Shown one piece after another: positions 1-9,299 of a DNA stretch of 17,939 nucleotides. Origin of the DNA: Asterionellopsis glacialis. Taxonomy: Eukaryota > Bacillariophyta > Plagiogrammaphyceae > Rhaphoneidales > Asterionellopsidaceae. The stretch is from contig WKLE02003906.1 in assembly GCA_014885115.2 (NCBI GenBank), forward strand, positions 1 through 17,939, given 5' to 3'. The notes beneath the pieces are model-generated. The model ran no database searches. It was given only the letters and a program-made list of their open reading frames with translations, and was not told the origin of the DNA. Numbering within the stretch: the stretch's first letter is position 1; each line of letters begins with the position of its first letter. The translations under genes and the position numbers were made by a program.

Positions 1-176
1 CAGTATAATTTCTACTTACATAAAGATATCGTTGGCTTGGTACTTCCAAACCTATTTGCCACGAAAGGTATTCACATCGTTGATTTTGTACTGGAAAAGT
101 TTTCTCTTGTAACGTAAGAAAAAAGGTAGGAGTACTTTTATGAAGAAATTCTTCCATGTGACAACATGATTGGTTG

Positions 177-215
177 GCTGAGAACGGGCGTGTTGAGACG
201 CCCGTTTTTCTCAGC
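177..215. repeat. Long hairpin, CGGGCGT family, copy 1
   Basis: The left arm GCTGAGAACGGGCGT (177-191) and right arm ACGCCCGTTTTTCTCAGC (198-215) are complementary over 15 bases. A three-T bulge lies in the right arm and the loop is six bases. It looks like a bacterial intrinsic terminator, but the setting is eukaryotic. A fold-back repeat, a MITE end or a structured RNA are more reasonable readings. Confidence 0.75.
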
Positions 216-284
216 TAATATTGATTATTTTTGTAAATCTATTAGACCCATATTTTTACGCAGGAGAAGTCGAAAAATATCAAT

Positions 285-350
285 AAAAACACGGGCGTCC
301 CAACGCGCCAGTTAGAGTTATAAGAGCGCGCTGAACGCGCCCGTTTTTCT
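285..350. repeat. Second inverted repeat of the CGGGCGT family
   Basis: ACGGGCG (291-297) pairs with CGCCCGT (338-344). Further GC-rich pairing is possible inside between 302-309 and 325-332. The right end, CGCCCGTTTTTCT (338-350), is an exact direct copy of 199-211 in the first hairpin. The left end (285-304) is a near-perfect reverse complement of 193-210, differing by a two-base insertion and one substitution. The two structures are therefore related copies of one repeat family about 70 bases apart. Confidence 0.7.
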
Positions 351-510
351 GGACAATCTAAAATTTGTGAAATTTATTCTTGTGATCGTTAAATTCTCAT
401 TTCTCCACGTAGACAGACTATCGTATTACAAGTGCACCGCAACGCACGCAAGTGCAACAAGCATGGCATGTGCATGGATGTCGCCTCCCATCTTCAACGT
501 GCTGCCAGTA

Positions 511-548
511 CTAGGACTCTCTAGAGAGGACCTCTCTAGAGGTCCTAG
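511..548. repeat. Near-perfect 38-bp palindrome
   Basis: The left arm CTAGGACTCTCTAGAGAGG (511-529) and right arm CCTCTCTAGAGGTCCTAG (531-548) are complementary over 18 bases. One T is bulged in the left arm and a single base separates the arms. Each arm also contains the self-complementary core CTCTAGAG. It is non-coding and lies about 220 bp before the chromatin-protein start. Function unknown. Confidence 0.8.
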
Positions 549-765
549 GTCCTAAATGCCACGGCCCCCACTTTCTTCTGCTGAGCGATACTGGCAGTTT
601 GTTCATGGCGTCTAAAAAATACCGTACCAGGAACACCCCTACCTGGTAAGGCCCTCCAAAATTATGCCATTTTCCAAAAAAGTACTTTTAAGTAGAAAAG
701 AAACGAAAGAAGTTCTTACTCCTTTCTCATGCTTCACTTTTCCATGAGAAGGAAGTACCTATTAC

Positions 766-861
766 ATGCATGAACATTATTCATCAAACTATGAGGTCTG
801 TGCGATCGGCGTTTTGCGTATCCTCCTCCTCGTCGTCGTCGTCGTCATCATCATCCATTGA
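766..861 (+). promoter_or_regulatory. Overlapping upstream ORF (31 codons)
   Basis: An ATG at 766 lies four bases before the chosen start of the chromatin gene (770), in another frame, and runs through the Ser-codon repeat to a TGA at 859-861. In this frame the repeat encodes Leu, Val and Ile, giving a hydrophobic tail. It could lower initiation at 770, or push initiation to the in-frame Met codon at 791. Whether it is translated cannot be seen from the sequence. Confidence 0.3.
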
Positions 862-3800
862 AGAAACATCGGAAGAGATGTTTTTGAAAAAACATCAGAA
901 TCACACAAATACTACCCATCGTTCTACATCCAAACGCATTAGTCATTCATCAAGAAGTTCACAAGTGTCTCTTGAACCTGAATTAAGTTCCGAACGTAGT
1001 GCAATAGGTAGGAAGAAACGAATGTCGTCCTCGTCCTCCAAGAGAAAGAAGTCTACGAAAAAGACTGCCGAGAAAAAAATGAATTCAAAATTATCATCTT
1101 TGAAATCAGCCCCATCTACAACGGGAAATACGACCCCACCATCAACTCTAACATCTGCTGTATCTGAGTTATCCTATGATCGACGAAAGAAACACGGTCG
1201 CAAGTCTTCTACAACCACTACGACGACTGGCCTTAATCATAATGACTCTCGCATTCGTGGTAAGGATGATGAAACTGTATCAGAATATTCATCTTCGGAT
1301 GATGAAAAAGATATTGACAAGACTGTTCCATCACCTGCACCTGAATTATTGATATTTAAAGGTAAAATGACAACAATTGAACAGCGATCAAATATTCAAC
1401 GCGGGCATCGTATCAAAACACGATTTGGTCGTGAGGGATGGTACGGTGGGATGGTGACACGCGTGATGAATGATGGTTGGAATGTACGAATTAAATATGA
1501 TGATGGTACTACCGAGGTTGCATCCTTCCCCGACAAGGATATTGTCGTTGATGATGAACATAATGGTACGCATATAGCTGATCCTAATGCATTCTTACCC
1601 CCCTCACGAAGACGCACGACATCCTTGGAACGATTATCACGATCGACAGGTCGGATACGGAAACGTCCCGAATTCTTTATATATTCCGAGGATGAAAGTG
1701 ATTCTAATACTAATGTCAATAGTAAAGATGATAAGAAGAAGAAGGATCCAACAAAAGCACAAGACTATCATGGTCTAGTGCTTGGTAGTGGTGTGAAAAT
1801 CAACAAGAATTATACGACTGCCAACAAACATAAACGAAAGAGACTGTCGGCACCACCGGCACTTACAACGAAGAAGGATGAAACAACTTCCAAGAATTTT
1901 AGTAAAGTCAAATTAACAACCGTCAAGATAACAAAATCGCCACCCAAACTGCCGGCGAAACAAGAACGAGACTCCGAACAAAAACGAAATCGAGGAAGAC
2001 CAAGAAAACATCCAATTGAGGAGCCAGTGAAGCGTGGAAGGGGTAGACCGCCCTCAAAACACAAAAAGGGAACATCATCGACACAACCGAAGGAGGAATC
2101 TGCGGAAAATATAAGGAAAGCAACAACCACAGTTGCAGAACAACAACAGGTTAAACATCGAAGGGGTCGACCACCAAAGTCTTCCAGTGTATCAAAGGAC
2201 AAAAAGGGAACATCCAAACACATTAAGGAGGATTCTGGGAAAACTGCAACTACACCAACAGCTTCAGAACCAGAACCAGAAGGGCAACAACAGGTGAAAC
2301 GTGGAAGGGGTCGACCACCAAAGTCCTTCTCGAAAGAAGAAAACTCCGCACCTGAACGGGAACAACAACAACCAAGAAAACGCGGACTACCAAGGAAAAT
2401 ATCAGAGATTAGTAATAGTAGTTCCAATGACCAAGAAAACCAACCGCAACAAAAGGAAAGTGGTACGGATGAGCAACAACAGCAAAAATCTCAACCACCT
2501 CCTCGACGAGTTGCAGTACAAGACGACGGAGACAATAATAGAAAGCATAGTTATCCTAAAGAGAACGTGGACAATACTCCGCAAAGGTCGAAAATAGGTG
2601 TACGTAAGAAAGCCGCTTTTTGTAATGAAGAAACAGAAGCTAAATCTGAAAGTGAAACACCTTTATCATCACCTCAAACGTCAAAAGTTCCACCCAAACA
2701 CCAACCGCAGCTGCAACTTCCTGCACAACAAGAAAATGTATCTACAATGAAAACAGTCAATGGTGGTAACAATAATGACGAAACGAAACAGTCCACTCTG
2801 AAAAGTACTCATGATTGTTTGCCAAAAGACAACACAACAAACAAGGATAAGAATGATGAGGTGATAAATTGTAATTCTTCATCATTTTCACGACAAAAAG
2901 ATTCGGGTGATGTTGCTAAAGACAATAACATTGTGGGGGAATCATCATTTGAATCAAAAACCGATTCAAAACAAGATTTCTCACGTGTGGGTGGTGGCAG
3001 CAATGACAAGGAGGAAAGCCAAGAGGAATTCAGTAATGAAAATAATCCCAATAAGGAAGAGAAGGGCACATCACAAGCAACAGAAGAAAATAAGGAACGT
3101 TTAATTATGGTAATTGACAATGATACTTGCAAAGAAAAATCAAGTGAAAATTCAATGGAAGTTGAAAAGCTACCAGAGAAGAAAGACAGTGCTTTTGCTA
3201 TTGCTACTAAAGTAGACGACAATGGGTACGATCAACGGCAACCAGAGTCAAAAAATGAAGAAATGGCGAAATGCAATGACGATAATAATGGCAGGGTTGA
3301 AGCATCTACAAAATCACCAGCACCGTCACCATTATCTACAGCAGCTGATAGCAAGGATACTTATGAAATACAATTATCTGACGCAAAACTGGCTGGGAAG
3401 CATAAAATGTCTTTCTTCGATTCTATTAATATGGAGATGCAGAAACCAGATGGATGCGTTTCAAAACTTGACTGTGGTGATAACTTAAACGCAGAACATC
3501 AAGTAGAAGCATCAGAGAAACAGAAAAATCACCCTGGCACTGCAGCTGCTGTTGTTGATAAAACATCTCAGACAAGAAGTTCTACCAGTGCTGGACATGA
3601 GGCTGACAAGAAAGAGGATGATAATAAGAATTTCAAGGAAATTTTAAAAAATTGGCCTACAGAGCAACTAAATAAAAATAGTCGCAGTGATTCTTCGGTA
3701 ATTGGTACTTCTACTAACAATGATGACAATGGAAAAAACAAAATCATAAGTGTTGGGCAACGGGTTAGGGTGCGATTTGTGATGCATGATGACGATGGCG

Positions 3801-6800
3801 GTAACCAAAAAAAGAAGAATGGAAAAATGAAATGGTATTATGGTAACGTAAAACGTGTGCTGAAAAGAGGGTCCAAAATTCATATCAAGTACGATGACGA
3901 TACATCGGAAACTACAAATTATCCAGATAACGACATACAACTCGTTGATGAGGAGGGGTACTATAAAAGTGTTGATTACGCACCAAAACGTAGAAAAAGA
4001 AAAAGTTCCAGTGATTCTGTATCTTCGAATGATGCTGATAATGAGGACGGAAGTGCATATGATGCCGACGAAAAAGACGACCTAGAGGATGAAATTACTA
4101 TAGGCCAAAGAGTTAAAGTACGATTTGCCTCGAAAACAACGAGGCAGGGGAGATCATTTGTACAAAGAAGATGGTACAAGGGAAGTGTTGCGCGTGTTTT
4201 AGAGGAGGGTACTAAAATTGTGATTGATTACGATGACGGGACTTCTGAAGTAGCCGATTATCCAGATGAAGATATCATGTTGGATGATGGTTTCGTTCTT
4301 CCTGATACAGTTCTCTTCGAGTACAAAAAATTTGAAGCCAAATGGAAGAAAGGCAGTGATGGCAGTGATGATAGTATCAATTATATTATAAACAAGAAAG
4401 AAGCGCCAAAAATTACTGCAAAGACTAATCCGATTGAGGCTGGACAAAGAGTAAAGGTAAGAATTGATTCACTTCTTTCTTTCTTCAAGGATACAATTTC
4501 GTAAGAGTAGTATGCTTCCAATTTATGATATTCCGACCGATTCATGAGGCCTTTTCTCTTTAAAATTATTGATTAGGTACGATTCATCAAAGAGGAGACT
4601 AGATGTGGGAGACTTATTGACATCCATCGATGGTACAAAGGCGCTGTGGTATGTGTGACGTCAAAAGGTTCTAGAATATTCGTCCAATTTGATGATGGTA
4701 CTTCGGAATGGTCAAGCTATCCAGATAAGGATGTAGTATTGCTCGACGATGAAGAAAGAATCACTATCACAACTGAGATGTTGGACAATGTTCCAGAAGA
4801 TATTGGAAATTATTCGCTGGATGAAGACGAAGAAGGAGATTCTCCAAGTGAAGCAGAATCTGAACGAGTCGGCTCTGATGATGATAACCAAACCAAGAAA
4901 CCTTCCGAAGCGCGGTTTAATATTTGGAACAAGAATTTTCAACTTCTTTTAAAGTTCCGCAAACAGCACGGTCATTGCAACGTTCCCTATCGCTATAGTG
5001 TGAATCCAGGCCTTGGGTTTTGGGTACGACGTCAACGTCTCATGCATTCAAAGTCAAAACTTAACAAATACTACGAGAAAAAACTTCTTGCAAAAGGATT
5101 TGAATGGGATGCTTCATACACGAGATATCTAAATAGGGGCAAACGGAAAAGCCTCTTGCACGTTTCAAATGAGGATAAAAAGAATACCTCAAAAGTTAGT
5201 GACAGTGAGATAAGCCAGTCATCATCTTCAACAAAACACAAAGCGTCAACACAAGTGAAGTCTCCAGATAGAGACGAAAGTTTGTCCAAAAACTCTTCTT
5301 CCGCCCACAAAACTTACGACCATAGAAAGAAGAAGGCTAGGATAGAATCAGATCAAGTGGATTGGGAGTTCTATTCCAGGAATCGTCGTGCCACCAGAGG
5401 TAGACCTCCCGTGCTCTATACTGACGATAACAGACCCGACCGAGAAAAGATAAAGAAAGAAAAAAAGGAACCAGAAAAAAGTTTCTATAATTCAGATGGA
5501 AGAAAGAAGAGATCAACCAGAGGTGTAGCACCCATTTTTTACACGGACGATAATAGACCTGACAAAGAGAAGATCATTCCTATGGGAATTACTTCCTCAA
5601 GCACCTCTAAAAAAGCTCGCAGCAGAAAGAGCGTTTCGATTATACGACGCAATGAACTAAGTAAACTTTCTGTCAGAAAAGAGAATCTAAAGCAAAATGC
5701 CAAGGAAAATCCTCTAGTTTTTTCAGATCTATCCTCTAGAAAACGCGCTAGTAGGGGTGTTGCACCTACTCGGTATACTGATGATAACAGGCCGGATAGA
5801 GAAAAAATTATGACAGATGAAGAATATTCTCGTAAAAGCCGTTACAGTAGAGATGGCATCAAGGATAGCTCGGATAACAGCAGGACAAGTCATAGACCGA
5901 AGCAAAAAGAGACATGGAAGGTTATGTTCGAACGCCTTGCGGAATACAGGTCGAAACATGGACACTGCAAAGTCCCCGTCCGTTACAAAGCGGATCCTAG
6001 TCTCGGTCGCTGGGTGAGCCGACAGCGCTATCTCAAGTCATTTTCCAAAATGCCAACCGTTCACGCGAGGAAATTGCAATCGATTGGGCTCGATGGGGAA
6101 CCCGTCAGCGAAGACTACTCCGAAAAGACCTTGACCAAACCTACTACTGTTTTGGATCTGACAGGATCATCTGATTCAAAGCAAGAAAACCTGCTTGAGA
6201 ATCCACAAGAAGCCAATACCAAAAAGAATATTTTGCGAAGTCACAAGGAAGCCTCCTCAGCAGGAGACATTGTAGGCAAGGCTTCTGACGATGATACTAG
6301 GGACGTAGAGGAAACGGAAACTGGTAAACGTAAGGATATCTGGGCAGTATGCGACAAGTGCAATAAGGTATGTACCTACATAATCGTTCGATTAAGCATT
6401 GCTTGGCATATCTTAAACTTCACAAAACTATTTTTTTGTTTCACCTGTGTAGTGGCGACGACTTCCAGGCGTTACAGATGAATCGGAACTTCCTTCTGTT
6501 TGGTATTGCAGCATGAGCAGCGACAAATTAAAGTCCAATTGTGATGTTTCGGAAGAAGAATATTCTGACGGAGAAGACGTCATTGATAACAAACTGAAAG
6601 CGGGTGGCAGAAGTTCAGTAGAAGAAAAGCCGCTTCATAAACAAATCAGAAAAGCAGCTACTGAAAGCAATGAAAAGCCATCTGTTGTGATGAACGAAAT
6701 TTCACAGAATTCTCTATTAACGCACAAAGCAGCTAAGAAAACAGTTTCAGATGCAGATTCGTATGTGTATAGTGTTGATGAGGAACAGGATGCGGACTAT

Positions 6801-7253
6801 GACAATGTTCCGAGCGAAAGAGAGACAGAGCTTATTTCAAATTTTCTTTTTTTCGTGAGAAAATCTGGATCACCTTCACAACGTGAGTTGGAAAAAACAA
6901 GCGCCACCAACGAAGCTCGGAATGAAACCTCTGGCAACGAGGTGGACCCACCAGCTTTCTTAGTGCGGAAATCACCGCAATCACAAGGCGAGATTATCCA
7001 AACACAGAAAAATATACCGGAAGAGACTGCTCTCCAGAACCCTTGCACTGCCGTCTCAGATATCAACAACACTTCAACTCAAGAATACCCTCAAATAGTT
7101 TCTCAAGACACACATTGCGAGCCTAAACAAGATTCCACGTACGGAGCAGAGCCGGTGACGGTTCAAGATCGCGTGAAGGCAGCATTGGAAGTAAAACAAC
7201 AAAAATTCAAGGTAATCGAGAATAGTCGAGTATTTCGGGAATTAGCTCGTTAA
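770..7253 (+). CDS. Multi-domain chromatin-reader-like protein: 4 Tudor-like, AT-hooks, 2 HA, CW finger (join 770-4456, 4577-6367, 6453-7253)
   Basis: Three exons joined in phase 0 give 2092 residues. Order: poly-Ser N-terminus; Tudor-like 1 (about 210-262, YDDGTTE then FPDKDI); AT-hooks at about 405-413, 420-428, 460-468 and 509-517 (core RGRP), plus a weak fifth; a long Lys/Glu/Gln/Asn-rich region; Tudor-like 2 (993-1062), 3 (1108-1173) and 4 (1221-1290), each with GQRV(K/R)VRF, WY(K/Y)G, DDxTSE and YPDxD; HA 1 (1343-1408, KQHGHCNVP); three copies of a motif with core YTDDNRPD; HA 2 (1674-1736, SKHGHCKVP); a CW finger (1818-1856); an acidic/Ser tail. Tudor folds and CW fingers are known histone-mark readers and AT-hooks bind the minor groove, so a nuclear scaffold or reader role is inferred. 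No catalytic domain is visible. The start could instead be Met at 791. A GTAA near 7213 leaves a further 3' exon possible. Confidence 0.82.
821..856 (+). repeat. Ser-codon trinucleotide tract
   Basis: Twelve consecutive TCN codons occur in blocks (TCC x3, TCG x5, TCA x3, TCC), encoding a poly-Ser run near the N-terminus of the chromatin protein. The block structure suggests trinucleotide slippage followed by point changes. It is likely length-variable between strains. Confidence 0.8.
4457..4576 (+). other. Intron 1 of the chromatin-protein gene
   Basis: The donor is AAAG|GTAAGA and the acceptor is GATTAG|GTACGA; the intron is 120 bp and phase 0. Without removal the frame stops at 4502-4504. 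With removal, GQRVK continues as VRF and the fourth Tudor-like domain becomes complete, with the same residue pattern as its three siblings. That domain completion is the main evidence for the splice. Confidence 0.88.
5380..5815 (+). repeat. Three-copy peptide motif with core YTDDNRPD
   Basis: Within exon 2, between the two HA domains, a motif of about 23 residues occurs three times (residues near 1499, 1540 and 1617). Each copy has a basic R(A/S)(T/S)RG start, a short PP or AP segment, then YTDDNRPD(R/K)EKI. The copies are spaced unevenly by Lys/Ser-rich linkers of differing sequence, so the motif itself is conserved while the linkers are not. I do not recognise it as a named domain. It may be a peptide recognition or nucleic-acid-binding module. 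Confidence 0.8.
6368..6452 (+). other. Intron 2 of the chromatin-protein gene
   Basis: The donor is AATAAG|GTATGT and the acceptor is CTGTGTAG|TGGCGA after a T-rich tract; the intron is 85 bp and phase 0. Splicing joins WAVCDKCNK to WRRLP and completes a CW-type zinc finger with Cys at 1821, 1824, 1845 and 1856 and Trp at 1818 and 1827. The match to the family spacing makes this junction very likely. Confidence 0.92.
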
Positions 7254-7297
7254 CTTGTTTACCAGCTACCCGTGATGATCCTCTCGTGGTTCTTGCC

Positions 7298-7642
7298 TCA
7301 CTGGCGTGCCACATGCAATTTCTTTTCTTTATGGTGGTGGTGGTGAATCTTTTTTTGTTGTTTGGCAACAACTTGCTGTAATGCTGATCGAACCTCTAAA
7401 CCTAATAATCCATCTGCACTTGTTTGGATTCGTTGAAGTACAATACCTTCCTCAAATACTTTGAGTGCACCATTTTCTAATATTTCATATACCTCATCGT
7501 CGTCAATTCCCAATGAGACCTTGTACAATAACAATGCAGGACCAGGTCCAAATGAACTTTGAGATTTCTCAAGTTTAACACAATCACCATTGCGTTCACT
7601 TAAAAAAGAGGATATATTATTAAAAATCCCATTTGTAGACAT
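7298..7642 (-). CDS. Small protein of unknown function
   Basis: From Met at 7642 this is a 114-residue frame. An upstream in-frame Met at 7786 would give 162 residues, but the extra N-terminus reads like UTR (Thr/Lys-rich and hydrophobic) so I prefer 7642. Residues 1-95 look like an ordinary globular domain: FGPGPALLLYKVSLG, an acidic DDDEVYEILENG stretch, then a helix-like SADGLLGLEVRSALQQVVAK. The tail is basic with a run of His. I do not recognise the family. Its stop is 44 bp from the stop of the chromatin gene (tail-to-tail), and its 5' end faces the nuclease gene, so 7643-8016 may act as a shared divergent promoter. Confidence 0.5.
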   Translation of the reverse strand: MSTNGIFNNISSFLSERNGDCVKLEKSQSSFGPGPALLLYKVSLGIDDDEVYEILENGALKVFEEGIVLQRIQTSADGLLGLEVRSALQQVVAKQQKKIHHHHHKEKKLHVARQ

Positions 7643-8016
7643 TTTACTGGTTTTTGTTGTTGTTGCTTCACACGATACGAAGAAGAACATACGAACGTAT
7701 TGTGTTTGGGGCTTGTTAGAAGGGGGAAATGGAGGGGTTTGTAATATGATTGCAACGAGAAGTCCTCCAAAGTTCAATGAAATCATTTGGTTGTTGTTGT
7801 TGTTGTTATTCTGATGAGTAAGCCTTGTATGATATAATAAACAATGCTAGAGGAGTAAAAGGAATGGTTTTAAAAGTTAATGGTTATTTAAAAGCGAATC
7901 TCTTACGACTTGCCAAGTCATGGGAACGTAACGGGATCCATGGTCACGTGCGCCTCACAAAAAAATCAAACAAAACGCAATGGTACATCATTATTTCGGA
8001 CTATTTGTAGAGTACC
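7643..8016. promoter_or_regulatory. Divergent intergenic region
   Basis: This separates the starts of the minus-strand small gene and the plus-strand nuclease gene. It contains a short (TTG)n tract at about 7790-7807. A plus-strand open frame at 7825-8010 has no recognisable domain and ends just before the nuclease start, so I read it as UTR or leader. No core promoter element is identifiable. Confidence 0.35.
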
Positions 8017-8296
8017 ATGGGAGGGAAGGATTTGTCACCCTACTTGCGGCCTTCGCAGGCTTACACACATACACTTTCTCAACTAAGACAGGAACACGGG
8101 ATAGGTCCAGTTATGATAATTGCCATTGACGTTTCTGTTTGGATGAACTGTGCATTGAGCTCAAAGGAAGCAATCGAACAATTTCACTCGGACCCACCTG
8201 TTCCAGTTACGGCAGTGCTGGATTACTTCAAAAAACGCCTATCTGTTATAGAATCTGCCGGGGCAATTCCGGTATTCGTTTTTGAAGGATATTTCT
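8017..8296 (+). pseudogene. FEN1/XPG-family nuclease, N-terminal domain fragment
   Basis: The frame opens MGGKDLSPYLRPSQ, matching the M-G-x-K/Q-x-L start of structure-specific nucleases (FEN1, EXO1, XPG, GEN1), where the N-terminus lies close to the active site. IIAIDVSVWM supplies the first metal-binding Asp. VTAVLDYFKKRLSVIESAGAIPVFVFEG matches the helix and strand leading to the second acidic ligand, here Glu instead of the usual Asp. Homology stops after about 93 residues; the frame closes at 8352 with unrelated residues. Family members run several hundred residues with N and I domains, so this is a truncated gene. It is probably broken by the retroelement material that follows; a possible I-domain scrap lies at 11409-11537. 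It could be a first exon with a distant second exon, but no good donor is visible near 8296. Confidence 0.7.
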
Positions 8297-9299
8297 CCTA
8301 CGTGGAGCGGCTGGTTATGTGGCATACGAAGTTATCTCTCCTCAAGATATGACGTGGTATCAAAAGAATGACGCGTTTTTTAGTATTCGCAATAGAAAAT
8401 GTTTTCCTGTGATCAGTAATAAGTTTTTCACTCAATGGTTTGGTAAAAGACAAAGCTGCCTAGACCGGTGTCTGGATCACATCAAAGGTGGAAGTATCGA
8501 CTTTCTTAATGTGAAAGTTACTTTTGATCTTCAGTACAATCATACTGTGACACCGACCGTCAGGCTCTCGAGGCACACCTCGTCATTCATCGGAAGGTTG
8601 CTGATTTGTGAGGGAGAGGAGGATATCTTCCGTCTCTTGCCTCTTGGTCTACGAACAGACCCAGACCGCTCGTCATGCGAAGTCCCCTCTTATGACTTAT
8701 TCTCTTTTTGTTATCGATTGGGTTCTGCTGACAAGACATATGAAATGTGAGAGTTTTACGGCGTTTCGGCTCCCCACGAACCCAAAAATAGAAGGTGAGA
8801 ACAAAAATTCTGGCAATTGTGTTCGGCCGAAATTCTTGCTTTTGCCTTAGCTACGACCTCTTCTGCTACCCTGTGTTCTCTTCTTACAGTTTGGCAGTTT
8901 CCATAACATCTGCAAGGGGGGTGGCTAGATATTACGATATTTTGGTGTTAAGTGCGTCTAGTCTCTTGGTTTCTAACTTGGATGATCATGGTTGGTGCAG
9001 TCAAATTTAGTACGCTCGGATTCCGCAGCTAATCTGTGTCCTCGTATCATTTTATCCAGTCCCTCATGACTGCTGTCAGGTCGTGAGCTATCGCTGTTTG
9101 ATTGGGACAATTTGAACAATCACAACCCATTAGGCCTCAGAGCAGGGTGGCCAAGCCCTGTTCGTAGTGGTTAGGTTTCCTGTGTGGTAAGAGTGGGGTG
9201 GAAATTGAAGTGGTTTAATCAAAAACAAGGTATGTCAGTGGTTGTATCTGGAATATGTATTTGAGAGTCATGTTTGTGTGTGTCGTAAATGGTTGTCTA
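8297..9299. other. About 1 kb without a recognised gene
   Basis: The stretch holds an open plus-strand frame at 8319-8750 (143 codons, GTG start) with normal-looking residue composition but no motif I know, then AT/GT-rich sequence to 9299. Given its place at the 3' side of the minus-strand integrase remnant, it may include an LTR or 3' untranslated part of that element. I could not find a matching repeat on the other side to prove an LTR. Confidence 0.4.

Larger units (their letters stand above)
1..769. other. 5' flank of the chromatin-protein gene, no gene recognised
   Basis: I see no convincing coding region here. The one short open frame (367-555) has no recognisable domain. The stretch holds three strong inverted repeats, listed separately, and a weaker one near 627-650 in which ACCAGG and CCTGGT are separated by about ten bases. 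The promoter and 5' UTR of the gene starting at 770 must lie here, but I cannot point to a TATA box or initiator with confidence. Confidence 0.6.

Noticed and set aside
177..350. Bacterial-style intrinsic terminators (stem plus T run)
   Set aside because: The window has spliceosomal introns and eukaryotic retroelements, so rho-independent termination is not a sensible reading; they are treated as repeat hairpins.
1810..2427. Long minus-strand frame antisense to the AT-hook region
   Set aside because: It is the shadow of the Lys/Arg/Gln-rich exon 1 coding strand; its Cys/Ser/Phe-rich residues mirror those codons and show no domain.
7825..8010. Small plus-strand frame just before the nuclease start
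   Set aside because: No motif, and the nuclease family start (M-G-x-K-x-L) clearly lies at 8017; read as 5' leader.
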